A stretch of 64,000 bases of DNA from an uncultured Roseobacter sp. (GTDB taxonomy: Bacteria > Pseudomonadota > Alphaproteobacteria > Rhodobacterales > Rhodobacteraceae). Location: positions 359,810-423,809 of the forward strand of contig CANMWT010000004.1 of assembly GCA_947501635.1 (NCBI GenBank). Direction: 5' to 3'. The position numbers and the translations under genes were made by a program. This document shows, in pieces, positions 26,001-35,375 of the stretch (position 1 is the first letter of the stretch; every line of letters starts with the position of its first letter). Below the pieces are notes generated by a model that saw nothing but the letters and a program-made list of their open reading frames with translations, had not been told where the DNA came from and did no database searches.

Positions 26001-27816
26001 GCAGCCCCACAAATACTGCACGATCCGACGTGCCAAAGCCTGCTGCAGTCTGATATTCCTCGTCGGTCAGGTTTTCCACTCTCAGATAGATCGAGCTTTG
26101 ATCGGTCAGCGCGTAGGAGACCGACGCGTTAATCAATGTGTAGTCTTTGACGGAGGCCCGCGGAAAACCGTCAAGCCTGTCACCGACGAAGTTCAGCGTC
26201 ACATCTGCGGATACACGGTCTGTGAGAAATGCGCTCAACCCCAGCAAAACCTCGTTCTCCGCAACGCGCAGGAAGGGATCGCCATCCGCGTCCATCGTGT
26301 TGGTGTAGGTATAGTTGCCAAACAACGCGATCCGGTCGCCCACAGGCGCATTAACCGCCAGTTCCAACCCTCGGCTGCGCGAGGTTCCGTCGACTTGCTC
26401 GTAGCCGTTCACGGGGTATTGGATCAGATTGTCGATCTCGGTGTAGAAGAAGGTCGCCTCCGCCGTGATACCGTTGACAAAGCTTTGCTCAACGCCCAGC
26501 TCGAAACTGCGGCTTTCTTCAGGGTCCAGATCCGGGTTCGGCGTGCCGAAGTTGAAGGGGCCGAACAATTCGTTCAGCGAAGGAGCCCGAAAACCCGTGC
26601 CAAGCGACGCCCGCACGATTGTCCCTTCGCGCGCACGCCATGCAAGCGCCACCCGGCCGGTCGGTTCCGTCCCGAACTCGGAATGATCGTCAATGCGGAG
26701 AGCGGCTGACAGGTCCAGATCGGCGTTGACCGCATACTGTACCTCACCAAAAACCGAAAACACGTCATAGGAGGCGTCACCATTACTGAAAAGCGCTTCT
26801 TCTTCGGAATACTCAGAGCCGAACGACAAAACAGCACTGTCGATTTCTGCGACGCCCAGATACCGCAATTCGGTGCGCTTGCCCTCAAAGAACGGGCTGC
26901 CAAAAGGTGTCAGCTTATCCAGCCGCTCGGTTTCGAAGTAGGAGGCTTCGATCGTGTGATCGATTGCGCCTGCGGCGATTTCCGCATAGGTGCGGATGCC
27001 GCGCCGGTCGGTGAAAAACGGACGATCCGCATCGCCACCTGGCCCGCCAAACGCGTCGATATTGGTCTCTTCGTTGAAGTAGATCAGATCAGCACCAACG
27101 CGAATGCTGTCGGTCAACTCATATCCCGCCGACAGAAAGGACTGAATACCAAGATAGCCGTCATCTTCCGTGTTGCCGTCGTTCTCATCCGCAGCCGAAA
27201 AACCGTCCGTGTCCAGCCGCGAAATGCTGAAAGCGATATCGCCGCGTTCACCGCGTGTGCCCACCGCGAAATCTGTACGCAACGTGTCATATGTACCGAC
27301 TTCAACGCCGAAACTGAACTCGGTGCCGATGTTTTCCGGCGCTTGTGTTGTCGTGATGTTGACCACACCACCAATCGCCTCAGACCCATAGAGCGCGGAC
27401 TGTGAGCCCTTGAGGACTTCGATCCGCGACAGGCCGGAAGTGGTCAGCCCACCCCAGTTATAGCGCGTTTGTGTGCTTGCCGGATCGGTCACGTCAATGC
27501 CGTTGATGCGCACGCCAATATAGCGGTCGGGCAGGCCCCGAATGCGAAGGCTGGTCTGTTTGCCCGGGCCGCCGTTGCTTGACACCGATACCCCCGGCAA
27601 CCGAGACAGTGTGTCTGCTGCCGTTGTGCTTGTGGAATTTTGAATGTCGGTTTCATCAAGAATTTCGACAGAGACACCTGTCCGCGCCACTTCGGTTGGA
27701 GTCTGATTTGAAAAAACGGTGATCTCGCCCAGATCAAAAACGTCCTGCCCGTAGGCGGGCAGCGTCGCAAGCGCAAAAGCGCTGGCGCTGCCGAGGAGGA
27801 GTTGGTTCTTCTTCAT
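25987..27816 (-). CDS. btuB: TonB-dependent cobalamin receptor BtuB
   Basis: A 609-residue outer-membrane receptor with a signal peptide (about residues 1-23), a TonB box (EITVF), a plug domain with RIRGLPDRYIGVRINGI and EVLKGSQSALYGSEAIGGVV, and a 22-strand barrel ending in the aromatic terminus (VGLRAAF). The start is the ATG at 27816 just before MKKNQLLLG; the open frame upstream is riboswitch sequence. It is the first gene behind the cobalamin riboswitch, which settles the substrate as a corrinoid. Confidence 0.92.
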   Translation of the reverse strand: MKKNQLLLGSASAFALATLPAYGQDVFDLGEITVFSNQTPTEVARTGVSVEILDETDIQNSTSTTAADTLSRLPGVSVSSNGGPGKQTSLRIRGLPDRYIGVRINGIDVTDPASTQTRYNWGGLTTSGLSRIEVLKGSQSALYGSEAIGGVVNITTTQAPENIGTEFSFGVEVGTYDTLRTDFAVGTRGERGDIAFSISRLDTDGFSAADENDGNTEDDGYLGIQSFLSAGYELTDSIRVGADLIYFNEETNIDAFGGPGGDADRPFFTDRRGIRTYAEIAAGAIDHTIEASYFETERLDKLTPFGSPFFEGKRTELRYLGVAEIDSAVLSFGSEYSEEEALFSNGDASYDVFSVFGEVQYAVNADLDLSAALRIDDHSEFGTEPTGRVALAWRAREGTIVRASLGTGFRAPSLNELFGPFNFGTPNPDLDPEESRSFELGVEQSFVNGITAEATFFYTEIDNLIQYPVNGYEQVDGTSRSRGLELAVNAPVGDRIALFGNYTYTNTMDADGDPFLRVAENEVLLGLSAFLTDRVSADVTLNFVGDRLDGFPRASVKDYTLINASVSYALTDQSSIYLRVENLTDEEYQTAAGFGTSDRAVFVGLRAAF

Positions 27817-27952
27817 GTGCAGGTCTTTCCCGGCATGTACCCTTTCGGGTATTTTCAATGTGTCTGCGGAAACTGTGAAAAAGCGCCGCAAACGGTGTGG
27901 TGCCACCACATGCGGAAAGCCCGCCGACAGCTGCGCACCCCGCGCATCTCTC

Positions 27953-28130
27953 CGGGTGAACACTCTGGCAGGTCTCCTGACTTGCGCGTCACAGTTTGGC
28001 TGAGCCTTCCCGATCCTCCATAAAGGGTCAGTGGCGTATGTCAGCCGCACTCTGCGCTTACAGTTGCGGGGGCAGTCGTGGAATTGCACCTGAATGCGCA
28101 CCACGTTCCCTTTAACGACGGGCACACCCG
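27953..28130 (-). promoter_or_regulatory. Cobalamin riboswitch
   Basis: Read on the minus strand, the leader contains in order the class-defining elements: a P1 arm (28125-28130) pairing with 27953-27958, AAAGGGAAC, the GACTGCCCCCGCAACTG box with TAAGCG, GCCACTG, GGGAAGG, and the B12 box GTCAGGAGACCTGCC at 27967-27981. This is a textbook adenosylcobalamin-type aptamer. It lies 136 bases before btuB; the intervening stretch is the expression platform, whose folding was not worked out. High cobalamin should switch off the operon of ten genes. Confidence 0.95.
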
Positions 28131-28289
28131 CCGAACCAAAGCCCCTTTGGCGTACATGCATGGCGACCGCCGATCAAGAGCGAATGCGACGGCTGCGGCG
28201 ACACAAACGTCAAAGTCGCTTGCGGCCACGCGCGGCTGACGCTAGGCAGAGCAGAGTTTCAAACAGCTGATTTGCGCAAGGAGTCTCTG

Positions 28290-28577
28290 ATGAGCGATGC
28301 CATGACCGATCCCCACACCCCCGAAACGCAGGCCGACGCCAGTTACCGCGCGACGTCAAGCGAATTGCGGCAGTTTGTGGAACGGATTGAACGGCTCGAT
28401 GCGGAAAAGAAAGACCTGGCCGACCAGCAAAAAGAGGTAATGGCCGAGGCCAAGGCGCGTGGCTATGACACCAAGGTGTTGCGCAAGGTCATCGCACTGC
28501 GCAAACGTGACGCGGATGATATCGCTGAAGAAGAAGCGGTGCTTGAGATGTACAAAGAAGCGCTTGGTATGACCTGA
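28290..28577 (+). CDS. gapR: GapR-type nucleoid-associated protein (DUF2312)
   Basis: A 95-residue DUF2312 protein, the alphaproteobacterial GapR that binds overtwisted AT-rich DNA ahead of replication forks and assists topoisomerases. The domain is intact from SSELRQFVERIERL to the AKARGYDTKVLRKVI helix. The ATG at 28290 is chosen because AAGGAG lies 7 bases upstream; the frame opens with a TTG at 28272. It is divergent from the cobalamin operon and transcribed alone. Confidence 0.92.
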   Translation: MSDAMTDPHTPETQADASYRATSSELRQFVERIERLDAEKKDLADQQKEVMAEAKARGYDTKVLRKVIALRKRDADDIAEEEAVLEMYKEALGMT

Positions 28578-28634
28578 AGCACGTCGCCTGTGACAGGGCC
28601 GTGGTGGCGTGTTCGCGCGAATATTTGTTGCGGG

Positions 28635-29468
28635 CTAATGGCTCATCAACACGGGGATGCGCGCCCGCAGCGCGATATCATGCGTGACACCACCGATCAA
28701 ACCCTCGCGCAGGGGGGAGTGTTCGTAAGCGCCCATGACCAGCAGGCCAGCACCGGTCGCGTCGCAATGCTCGACCAGCGTGTCAGCGATGGATGTTCGG
28801 CCTTTTGGCAACTCAGTCAGCGTCACATTGACGTCGTGACGGTCCAGAATGGTCTGGACATTGATGCCCGGCAGACTGCCTGCCAACGGTGAGCGCCCCA
28901 CCGACACGATTTCCACCGACACTTCGGTCTCAAGAATTTGCATGGCATCGGCAAGCGCCCGCGCTGCGGCACGGCCACCGTCCCATGCGACCACGGCCTT
29001 GTTGTTGAACACCGACCCGCGATAACCGGCGGGAAAAATCATGACCGGGCGACCGCTGTCAAAAGTCACTCTGTCGGGGAAAATCTCGATGTGGGACTGA
29101 GTTGGAGTTTCAGGCCGTTCGTGCATGCCCAAAGCTGTGATGTCAAACAAGCGTGCATACCGTGCCACCGTGTCTTGCACCGCGCCGGCACTGTCGATCC
29201 AATGCAGCTTTTCTGCTGGAACGTCGGCGCATATCGCATTGAAACTTTTGACGATTTCTTCGGTGGGCTGGTTCTCAACCTCCATGATCGCGTCTTTGAC
29301 CTTCTGCGGCATCCAGGGTTTGATCTGGCTCGACATGCTCGACCCGCCGTGGGCAAAAAGCCCGGTGAGATGCGCGTCGTAAAACTGCTGCATCTTCACA
29401 GCGCCATGCAAAGCTGCCCCTGAACCGGGCAACCCGTTATAGGCTACAAGTATGTTTTTTATGGACAT
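28635..29468 (-). CDS. Tandem universal stress protein (UspA family)
   Basis: A 277-residue protein made of two Usp domains. The first (residues 1-145) is degenerate at its nucleotide loop; the second keeps a recognisable ATP loop, GAYEHSPLREGLIGGVTHDI, near the C terminus. It lies 9 bases downstream of the 2-dehydropantoate-reductase-type gene and is probably the last gene of the carboxylate operon. Its role there is not evident. It converges with gapR. Confidence 0.85.
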   Translation of the reverse strand: MSIKNILVAYNGLPGSGAALHGAVKMQQFYDAHLTGLFAHGGSSMSSQIKPWMPQKVKDAIMEVENQPTEEIVKSFNAICADVPAEKLHWIDSAGAVQDTVARYARLFDITALGMHERPETPTQSHIEIFPDRVTFDSGRPVMIFPAGYRGSVFNNKAVVAWDGGRAAARALADAMQILETEVSVEIVSVGRSPLAGSLPGINVQTILDRHDVNVTLTELPKGRTSIADTLVEHCDATGAGLLVMGAYEHSPLREGLIGGVTHDIALRARIPVLMSH

Positions 29469-29477
29469 TACTGCACC

Positions 29478-30455
29478 TTATTCATAAAGCCCGGCGGTAC
29501 GCGCCCGAAGCTTGGTCAATGCGAGCACGGTATCAATGGTGGGTGTGGGTGTCTGCGTGACATGGCCCAGTTCCTGTACAGAGCCGAGCAGCGCGTCTAT
29601 CTCCATAGGGCGCCCGGCGTCCAGATCCTGCAGCATCGATGTGCGATGCGCGCCCACCGCTGCACCACCGTCGATGCGCCGGTCCACGTCGATTGGAAAC
29701 TTCACGCCCAGCTTTTCGGCGATCTCCTGCGCTTCCACCATCATGCCGCGCGCCACAGCGCGTGTCCCGCTATCTGTGCACAAGACGTCCAGCGTGGCGT
29801 GGGTAAGTGCCGATATCGGGTTAAACGACAGGTTCCCCCAAAGCTTGACCCAGATTTCATCGCGTAACCGAGGTCGAACCGGCGCCTTGAGCCCCGCCGA
29901 GGCCAGTGCCTTTGAAAGCGCCATGGCGCGTTCGGACTTACTGCCATCGGGTTCACCCAGCGAAAACCGGTTGCCTTCGATATGCTTGATGGTTCCCGGT
30001 TCCGATACTTCGGCGGCAGGATAGACCACACAGCCTAGAACCCGGTCCGGGCCGAAACCGTCCCACTGCGCGTTGCCCGGATCCACACTTTCCAGACGCG
30101 TGCCCTCCAGCGGACCTTCAAGCTTGTGAAAATACCACCAAGGTACACCGTTTACACCACTCACGATGGTTGTATGTTCACCGAACAGAGGCTGCATTTT
30201 CGGCACGACAGGTGGGACCGAATGCGCCTTGAGCGTGACAATCACATAGTCCTGCGGGCCGAGATCCTCGGGCTTGTCAGATGCGGTGACGGGCACGGTA
30301 CTCGTGCCGCTTTCTTCGATCAGGGTAAGGCCTTTTTCTTTCATCGCGGCCAGATGCGGGCCCCGGGCCACAAGGCTTACGTCTGCCCCCGCCTGCGCAA
30401 GTTTAACGCCCATGTATCCACCGATCGCACCGGCGCCAAAGATACAGATTTTCAT
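29478..30455 (-). CDS. 2-dehydropantoate 2-reductase family protein
   Basis: A 325-residue ApbA/PanE-fold protein with the N-terminal NADP motif FGAGAIGGYMG and the catalytic-type Lys in EIWVKLWGNLSFNP. Family members reduce 2-keto acids such as ketopantoate. The place between an acyl-CoA ligase and a UspA gene in a carboxylate-uptake operon suggests a catabolic 2-hydroxy/2-keto acid dehydrogenase rather than pantothenate synthesis, so no gene name is given. The ATG at 30455 has a GGGAG site; the frame starts six codons earlier. Confidence 0.8.
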   Translation of the reverse strand: MKICIFGAGAIGGYMGVKLAQAGADVSLVARGPHLAAMKEKGLTLIEESGTSTVPVTASDKPEDLGPQDYVIVTLKAHSVPPVVPKMQPLFGEHTTIVSGVNGVPWWYFHKLEGPLEGTRLESVDPGNAQWDGFGPDRVLGCVVYPAAEVSEPGTIKHIEGNRFSLGEPDGSKSERAMALSKALASAGLKAPVRPRLRDEIWVKLWGNLSFNPISALTHATLDVLCTDSGTRAVARGMMVEAQEIAEKLGVKFPIDVDRRIDGGAAVGAHRTSMLQDLDAGRPMEIDALLGSVQELGHVTQTPTPTIDTVLALTKLRARTAGLYE

Positions 30456-30559
30456 CGAGAACTCCCCCGTCACCTAGTTCAAGGCGCTATTTTTATGACA
30501 TTTTTTTGTGTGGGGCAAACGCGGCTGCGCCTGCCTCCACATTGGGCTCAAACACCGCG

Positions 30560-32083
30560 TCAGGCGTTTTCAACCAACCCGAGTTTTTCGGCCATGCCGA
30601 TCCGCTGCATTTTGCCGGTAGCACCTTTCGGAATTTCATCCATGATGATGACCTTGCGCGGGACCTTGAAATCCGCCATGCGCTCGGCCGCAAAATCACG
30701 GATGTCGCGTTCTGTCGCCTCACTTTTCAGCACAACAGCCGCGGCAACTTCTTCGCCCAGCTTCGGGTGGGGCAGGGCAAATGTCACGACCTGTGCAATC
30801 GCGGGATGGTCCAGCAGAACGCCGTCAACTTCAAGCGGACTGATCTTTTCGCCGCCGCGGTTGATAATCTCCTTCAGGCGCCCTGTCAGATGCAGATATC
30901 CGTCCTCATCAAAGGCCCCCTGATCACCAGTGCGGAACCAGCGCGCGCCCTCTGCCTCAAAAAAGCTTTTGGCGTTGGCTTCGGGGTTGCCTTCGTAGCC
31001 CGGTGTAACATTCGGCCCCGAGATCACCACCTCGCCGGTGCCTTCCACCAGACGGTCTTCTGTTTCATGGGCAACGCGGACTTTTGGTCCTGCTTCAACA
31101 CCAACAGCACCCGGTTTTTGTGCGCGCGGCGGCAAGGGGTTCGACGCCATCTGGTGCGCCGCTTCTGTCATGCCGTAGCCCTCGATGACCGGAGCACCGA
31201 AAGTTTCGCTCAATGCGCCCATAACTTGCGCAGGCAGAGATGCCGACGAAGACCGCAGAAAGCGCAGCGGCACTTCTGCTATCGTGTCGGCGTTTCGTCC
31301 GGCGCGGGTCAGGATCGCCTGATGCATCGTCGGCACGGCAGTGTACCAGGTGGGCTTGGCGTCGCGCATCCAGGTGAAGAACTGCAAGGCGTTAAAACCG
31401 GGCGAGCACCAGACAGAGGCGCCAGCGGCCAGAGAGGCGGAGACAGCTGCTAAAAGCCCATGGATGTGAAACAGCGGCATTACATTCATACAGCGATCCG
31501 CAGGCGACAGCTCGAGAGAGGCGCGGATATGCTCTGCCGAGGCCGCCACGTTGGATTGCAACAAGGGGACGATCTTGGGCCGCGATGTGGTGCCTGAAGT
31601 GTGCAGAATAAGGGCCACGTCGTCAGGCCCGGGAACAGCCGTGTCAGCCGACCCTGTCGCCGTGGATGACAGCGAGAATTGACCAGCTGGCGCGCCTTCG
31701 TCCACGGATACGCGCAAAATTGCAATCCCGAGACGTGTCGCTGCCGCAACGGCTGGGCCGTCATCAGCAGCCATGACAACCAGCGCCTTGGCCTTCAGGT
31801 CTTCGAGGTAAAATGCGTATTCATCCTCGCGGTAGGCGGGGTTCAGCGGCGCCGTAACAGCGACTTGCGCGATCGTGATAAAGGCGGCTGCCATTTCCGG
31901 GCCGTTTGGCAGCACGATGGCCACACGATCACCACGCCCGATCCCGAAACCGTGAAGTGCCTTGCGCACGTCCTCTGTCAGATCGCGCAGCCCCCCATAG
32001 GTCAGCCAATCGGCTGTCGGAGAGCCAAAAGCCTTGGCGCCGGCGTCGTGGCCTGCGATCAATCCAGATACAGTAGTTTGCAT
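30560..32083 (-). CDS. AMP-forming acyl-CoA ligase (oxalyl-CoA-synthetase-like branch)
   Basis: A 507-residue adenylating enzyme with P-loop LHTSGTTSRPKIVPL, EGYGMTEAAHQ, the hinge DGYLHLTGRLKEIINRGGEK and the catalytic lysine in PKGATGKMQR. The SGTTSRPK form resembles oxalate-CoA ligases of the Pcs60/AAE3 group, but the acid cannot be fixed. It would activate the carboxylate brought in by the TctABC system. It lies 19 bases after tctA. The start is the ATG at 32083, 24 codons inside the open frame. Confidence 0.85.
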   Translation of the reverse strand: MQTTVSGLIAGHDAGAKAFGSPTADWLTYGGLRDLTEDVRKALHGFGIGRGDRVAIVLPNGPEMAAAFITIAQVAVTAPLNPAYREDEYAFYLEDLKAKALVVMAADDGPAVAAATRLGIAILRVSVDEGAPAGQFSLSSTATGSADTAVPGPDDVALILHTSGTTSRPKIVPLLQSNVAASAEHIRASLELSPADRCMNVMPLFHIHGLLAAVSASLAAGASVWCSPGFNALQFFTWMRDAKPTWYTAVPTMHQAILTRAGRNADTIAEVPLRFLRSSSASLPAQVMGALSETFGAPVIEGYGMTEAAHQMASNPLPPRAQKPGAVGVEAGPKVRVAHETEDRLVEGTGEVVISGPNVTPGYEGNPEANAKSFFEAEGARWFRTGDQGAFDEDGYLHLTGRLKEIINRGGEKISPLEVDGVLLDHPAIAQVVTFALPHPKLGEEVAAAVVLKSEATERDIRDFAAERMADFKVPRKVIIMDEIPKGATGKMQRIGMAEKLGLVENA

Positions 32084-32102
32084 AGTTTTATTCCCAAATC
32101 TG

Positions 32103-33629
32103 TTATTCGGCAGGTTCGCCGGCAACACCTTCTGACCGCTTTGCGCGCTTTGCATACTTCAAAAGCGGCAGCAAAAAGAACACAGCACTCAGCGCAATGA
32201 ATGTAGCGGACAAGGGGCGCTCGATAAAGGCAAGTACATTTCCCTGCTCGGAAATCAATGTTTGGCGGAAGCTTTTCTCCATCAAAGGACCAAGGACAAG
32301 CGCCAAAACAAGCGGTGCCATCGGGTAATCCGCCTTACGCATCAGATACCCTACAACGCCGAAACCAACGATCAGCCAGACGTCATGCATCTTCTGGCTG
32401 GGCGCAAAGCCGCCGACAATACACAGCACCAGCACTAAAGAACACAGGACGGTAAAAGGCATCCGCAACGCCCAGACAAATAGTGGTATGAGCGCGAGAT
32501 TGACCAAGACAGCCGCCAGATTGGCTGTGTAAAGCGACGAGATCAGCCCCCATACAAAGTCCGGTTGTTCAATGAACAGCATCGGACCCGGTACCAATCC
32601 CCACATGACCATACCCCCAAGCAACAGCGCCGTGGTAGGCGAACCGGGGATGCCCAAGGTGAGCATGGGCAGCAAAGAACCGGTCGAGGCCGCGTTATTC
32701 GCCGTTTCAGGCGAGGCCACGCCTTCGATATTGCCCTTACCGAAAGTTTCGGGCTTTTTGGACATCAGCTTGGACAGCCCGTAAGACATCAGCGCCGCCG
32801 GAGTTGCGCCGGCCGCGGGGAGCATCCCCACGAAAAAGCCCATGAAAGAGCCGAAAGACAGTGTTTTCCAAAGTTTGTTGACCTCTTTGATCCCGTACCA
32901 GAGGTCACGGAAAGTAAGCCGTGCGGGCGTGACCGAGGGTGCCGATTTTGAAGTCTCGATCGTATAGAGAATCTCGCCTACACCGTATATGCCGATGGCG
33001 AGCACGAGAAAGCTGATGCCGGAGTAAAACCCGGGTTCGTCAAAAAAGATGAGGCGGGGTTGGCCCGAGATCAGGTCGAGGCCAACAGTGGATAACGCTA
33101 GACCCAGGCAGATCATGATAATCGTTTTGAGCACATCATCACCGCCGAGCCCTACGAAGGTGGTAAACGCCAGTAAGACCAGCGCAAACTCCTCGGCAGG
33201 CCCAAAGGCGAGCGCCACATCCGCAAGGGGCGCGGCAAAAAGCGTAAACAGAATGACGGAGATTGTGCCGCCGATAAAGGATGCAACCGCCGCCACGATC
33301 AGCGCCAGCCCCGCTTTGCCCTGCTGGGCCATGGGTCTGCCGTCGAATGTGGTGGCCACCGCCGTTGACGCGCCCGGTATACCCAGCAGGATCGAACTGA
33401 TCGCACCCCCGTACATCGCGCCGTAGTAAATGGCGCACAGCAAGATGATCGCCGAAGAGGGCGGTACGATGAACGTCATTGGCAGCACGATCGCAACACC
33501 GTTGACAGATCCTAGGCCGGGCATAGCTCCGATAAAAAGCCCCGCTGTCACGCCCAGAATGACGATAAAGAGATTGAGAGGCGACAGCGACGTCGAAAAG
33601 CCCTCGGCGAGATGACCCAGTAATTCCAT
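32103..33629 (-). CDS. tctA: Tripartite tricarboxylate transporter large permease TctA
   Basis: A 508-residue TctA (DUF112) permease of about eleven helices, with the repeated GxxPGxG-type motifs (GAMPGLGSVNGVAI and LTLGIPGSPTTALLLGG). It forms the channel of a sodium-dependent carboxylate importer with TctB and the binding protein TctC. A 12-base gap separates it from tctB. Substrates of the family include citrate and other di- and tricarboxylates or aromatic acids. Confidence 0.92.
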   Translation of the reverse strand: MELLGHLAEGFSTSLSPLNLFIVILGVTAGLFIGAMPGLGSVNGVAIVLPMTFIVPPSSAIILLCAIYYGAMYGGAISSILLGIPGASTAVATTFDGRPMAQQGKAGLALIVAAVASFIGGTISVILFTLFAAPLADVALAFGPAEEFALVLLAFTTFVGLGGDDVLKTIIMICLGLALSTVGLDLISGQPRLIFFDEPGFYSGISFLVLAIGIYGVGEILYTIETSKSAPSVTPARLTFRDLWYGIKEVNKLWKTLSFGSFMGFFVGMLPAAGATPAALMSYGLSKLMSKKPETFGKGNIEGVASPETANNAASTGSLLPMLTLGIPGSPTTALLLGGMVMWGLVPGPMLFIEQPDFVWGLISSLYTANLAAVLVNLALIPLFVWALRMPFTVLCSLVLVLCIVGGFAPSQKMHDVWLIVGFGVVGYLMRKADYPMAPLVLALVLGPLMEKSFRQTLISEQGNVLAFIERPLSATFIALSAVFFLLPLLKYAKRAKRSEGVAGEPAE

Positions 33630-33641
33630 CGTCTTTGTCCT

Positions 33642-34139
33642 TTAGAAAAAGCGCGCGTAAAGTGGGATGAAGAAAGGCTCAGTCAGGCCTTTGGGCAGCA
33701 GAATCTTGAGCGTGACCTCGAAGAAGAAAAACAGAAAGACCGGCGTGGTCAGGCACAAGGAGGCCGTCAGCACCCAGCCATGTTTGCCGAAAATCTTAAG
33801 GTACCAGAACATGAACAGGGGCAGGGCGATGTAAGTGCCAGCCCAGGGCATGAGAGCGATCGTGACAACCAGCGCCACCGTCACGCTGATGACCCAAGAC
33901 AGGGTTTCGGGATCAAAAAATGTGCCCGCGCCCGAATAGCTGCTTTTGCCGCGGATGCTGCGGGTCAGCACGCCGCCTGCACAAACAAACATTATTGCGG
34001 AGAGCCAGAACGGAAACGCGCCGCCTCCGGGGCCGCCTGTCATGCCGTTCCACCCGATGGGCAGGGCAATTGCGTGCCACATGAAATATACGGAAAGCAC
34101 CATGATGAACACGGCAATCATTCGGTCAGCCAACAGCAT
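33642..34139 (-). CDS. tctB: Tripartite tricarboxylate transporter small permease TctB
   Basis: A 165-residue TctB (DUF1468) protein with four hydrophobic helices, starting MLLADRMIAVFIMV and including a WNGMTGGPGGGAFPFWLS segment. It is the small membrane subunit of the TTT importer. It is preceded by a terminator-like hairpin after tctC, so it is probably made in smaller amounts than the binding protein. Confidence 0.88.
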   Translation of the reverse strand: MLLADRMIAVFIMVLSVYFMWHAIALPIGWNGMTGGPGGGAFPFWLSAIMFVCAGGVLTRSIRGKSSYSGAGTFFDPETLSWVISVTVALVVTIALMPWAGTYIALPLFMFWYLKIFGKHGWVLTASLCLTTPVFLFFFFEVTLKILLPKGLTEPFFIPLYARFF

Positions 34140-34168
34140 CGGAAAGCTCTCTATTTGGACTTGGTGTT

Positions 34169-34197
34169 AAAAAAGGGGGGCGGAGCGGCCCCCCTTT
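34169..34197 (-). terminator. Intrinsic terminator-like attenuator after tctC
   Basis: Arms 34172-34181 and 34188-34197 pair perfectly over 10 bp, six of them consecutive G-C, around a 6-base loop. On the minus strand the stem is followed by six T residues (complement of 34169-34174). This is the full form of an intrinsic terminator, placed between tctC and tctB, so readthrough into tctBA and the ligase is presumably partial. Confidence 0.8.
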
Positions 34198-34232
34198 CTG
34201 TCAGTTCACTGTCAAAGCAGGTGACAGAAGGC

Positions 34233-35210
34233 TTAGGAACCCTCGTTCATCGAGCTAAGCAGGTCCGCATGCTTTGAGCGCTCGTCGAGGAAGTAAGCCT
34301 GCAGATCGTCGCCCGTCAGGAAGTCAGGGTTCAGGGACTTTTCCTGCGTGTATGTCTGCCACTCTTCAGAGTCGTTGAGCTTTTCGAACATCGTCGTGTA
34401 GTAAGCGACAGCCGCTGGGTCCATGCCCTTCGGCGCAACAAACGAACGCTGCATGTCATAGACCAGCGAGTGACCCAGCTCAGTCATGGTTGGCGTGTCA
34501 GGGAAGGCCGCCAGCCGTTCGGGGGTGAAGGTCGCAATGGGGCGTGACTTGCCAGCGTTGTAAAAGCCAAGCTGCTCGGACGGATTGTTGACAGTGCTGT
34601 CGATGTGACCGCCGACAAGGTTCTTGGCCACGTCGCCGCCACCTTTGAACGGCACGTAAGTCACTTTGATGTCGAATTCTTTTTCAAGCATCGCTGTGAC
34701 AAGGCTGTCTTCCTGGCCCGTACCTGTCCCGCCCATTTTCCATTCGCCGCCAGAGGCTTTGACCGCTGCTACAAAGTCGTCAAGTGTTTCGATTTCGCTG
34801 TCTGCATTCACCCAAAGCACAAATGTGTCCAGCGCCATGCGCGCAACCGGCGTAAACTCTTCGATATTCACACCGATGTCTGTGCGCAACGGCGTGGTGT
34901 AATAGCTGTTCAAGGTTGCCATGATGACGTGGTTGTCGCCTTCTTTGTCCTTCAGGTAGCGCAAAGCTTCAGCACCGGAACCGCCGCCCTTGTTAACGGG
35001 CAGAATGGGCATGGAGGCGAGGTTTTCTTTCTGGATGATAGACTGAAACAACCGAGCCAGACGGTCAGCACCGCCACCCTGACCGGCCATGATGACCATC
35101 TCAACCGGCTTTTGCGGCTTCCAGTCTCCAGCAACGGCAGGCGCTGCGGTCATAAGAGCGGCGGAAGCCGCCAAAGCCATCGCAACGCGACGTGTGAATT
35201 TGTTAGTCAT
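34233..35210 (-). CDS. tctC: Tripartite tricarboxylate transporter binding protein TctC
   Basis: A 325-residue periplasmic binding protein of the Bug/TctC family. It has a signal peptide (about residues 1-27, cleaved after PAVA) and a start of the mature domain (PVEMVIMAGQGGGADRLAR) typical of these proteins. It binds the carboxylate and delivers it to TctAB. It is the first gene of the operon, divergent from the ScfR-like regulator, and is followed by a terminator-like hairpin. Confidence 0.9.
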   Translation of the reverse strand: MTNKFTRRVAMALAASAALMTAAPAVAGDWKPQKPVEMVIMAGQGGGADRLARLFQSIIQKENLASMPILPVNKGGGSGAEALRYLKDKEGDNHVIMATLNSYYTTPLRTDIGVNIEEFTPVARMALDTFVLWVNADSEIETLDDFVAAVKASGGEWKMGGTGTGQEDSLVTAMLEKEFDIKVTYVPFKGGGDVAKNLVGGHIDSTVNNPSEQLGFYNAGKSRPIATFTPERLAAFPDTPTMTELGHSLVYDMQRSFVAPKGMDPAAVAYYTTMFEKLNDSEEWQTYTQEKSLNPDFLTGDDLQAYFLDERSKHADLLSSMNEGS

Positions 35211-35363
35211 GTAGTGTCCTCCCTAAGACAGCATGCAGGCTGAATGCCCAGCTTTGCGCGAGAATTCCCGTGTTGGTTTCATCTCGATGACGCACAAATA
35301 GAGTGACGAAATAAAATATCACTAAAATACGTGTATCGATGTTAATTCTTGCGTTAACAAGAT

Positions 35364-35375
35364 TTACAATTGTAA
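35364..35375. promoter_or_regulatory. Perfect palindrome TTACAATTGTAA in the regulator/tctC divergent region
   Basis: A perfect 12-base palindrome ends 10 bases before the ATG of the XRE regulator, and is followed by a further TTGTAAA (35378-35384). The TTGTAAA core also occurs in the boxes before the other ScfR-like regulator at 10991-11033. The position would let the regulator repress its own gene and control tctC. No Shine-Dalgarno can be seen between the palindrome and the start codon. Confidence 0.5.

Noticed and set aside
27816..28161. Upstream extension of btuB by 115 codons
   Set aside because: The stretch is the cobalamin riboswitch and its platform; the signal peptide begins at 27816.
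28290..28577. A flagellar or phage origin for the small coiled-coil protein
   Set aside because: The DUF2312 features fit the conserved alphaproteobacterial GapR; the context is chromosomal.
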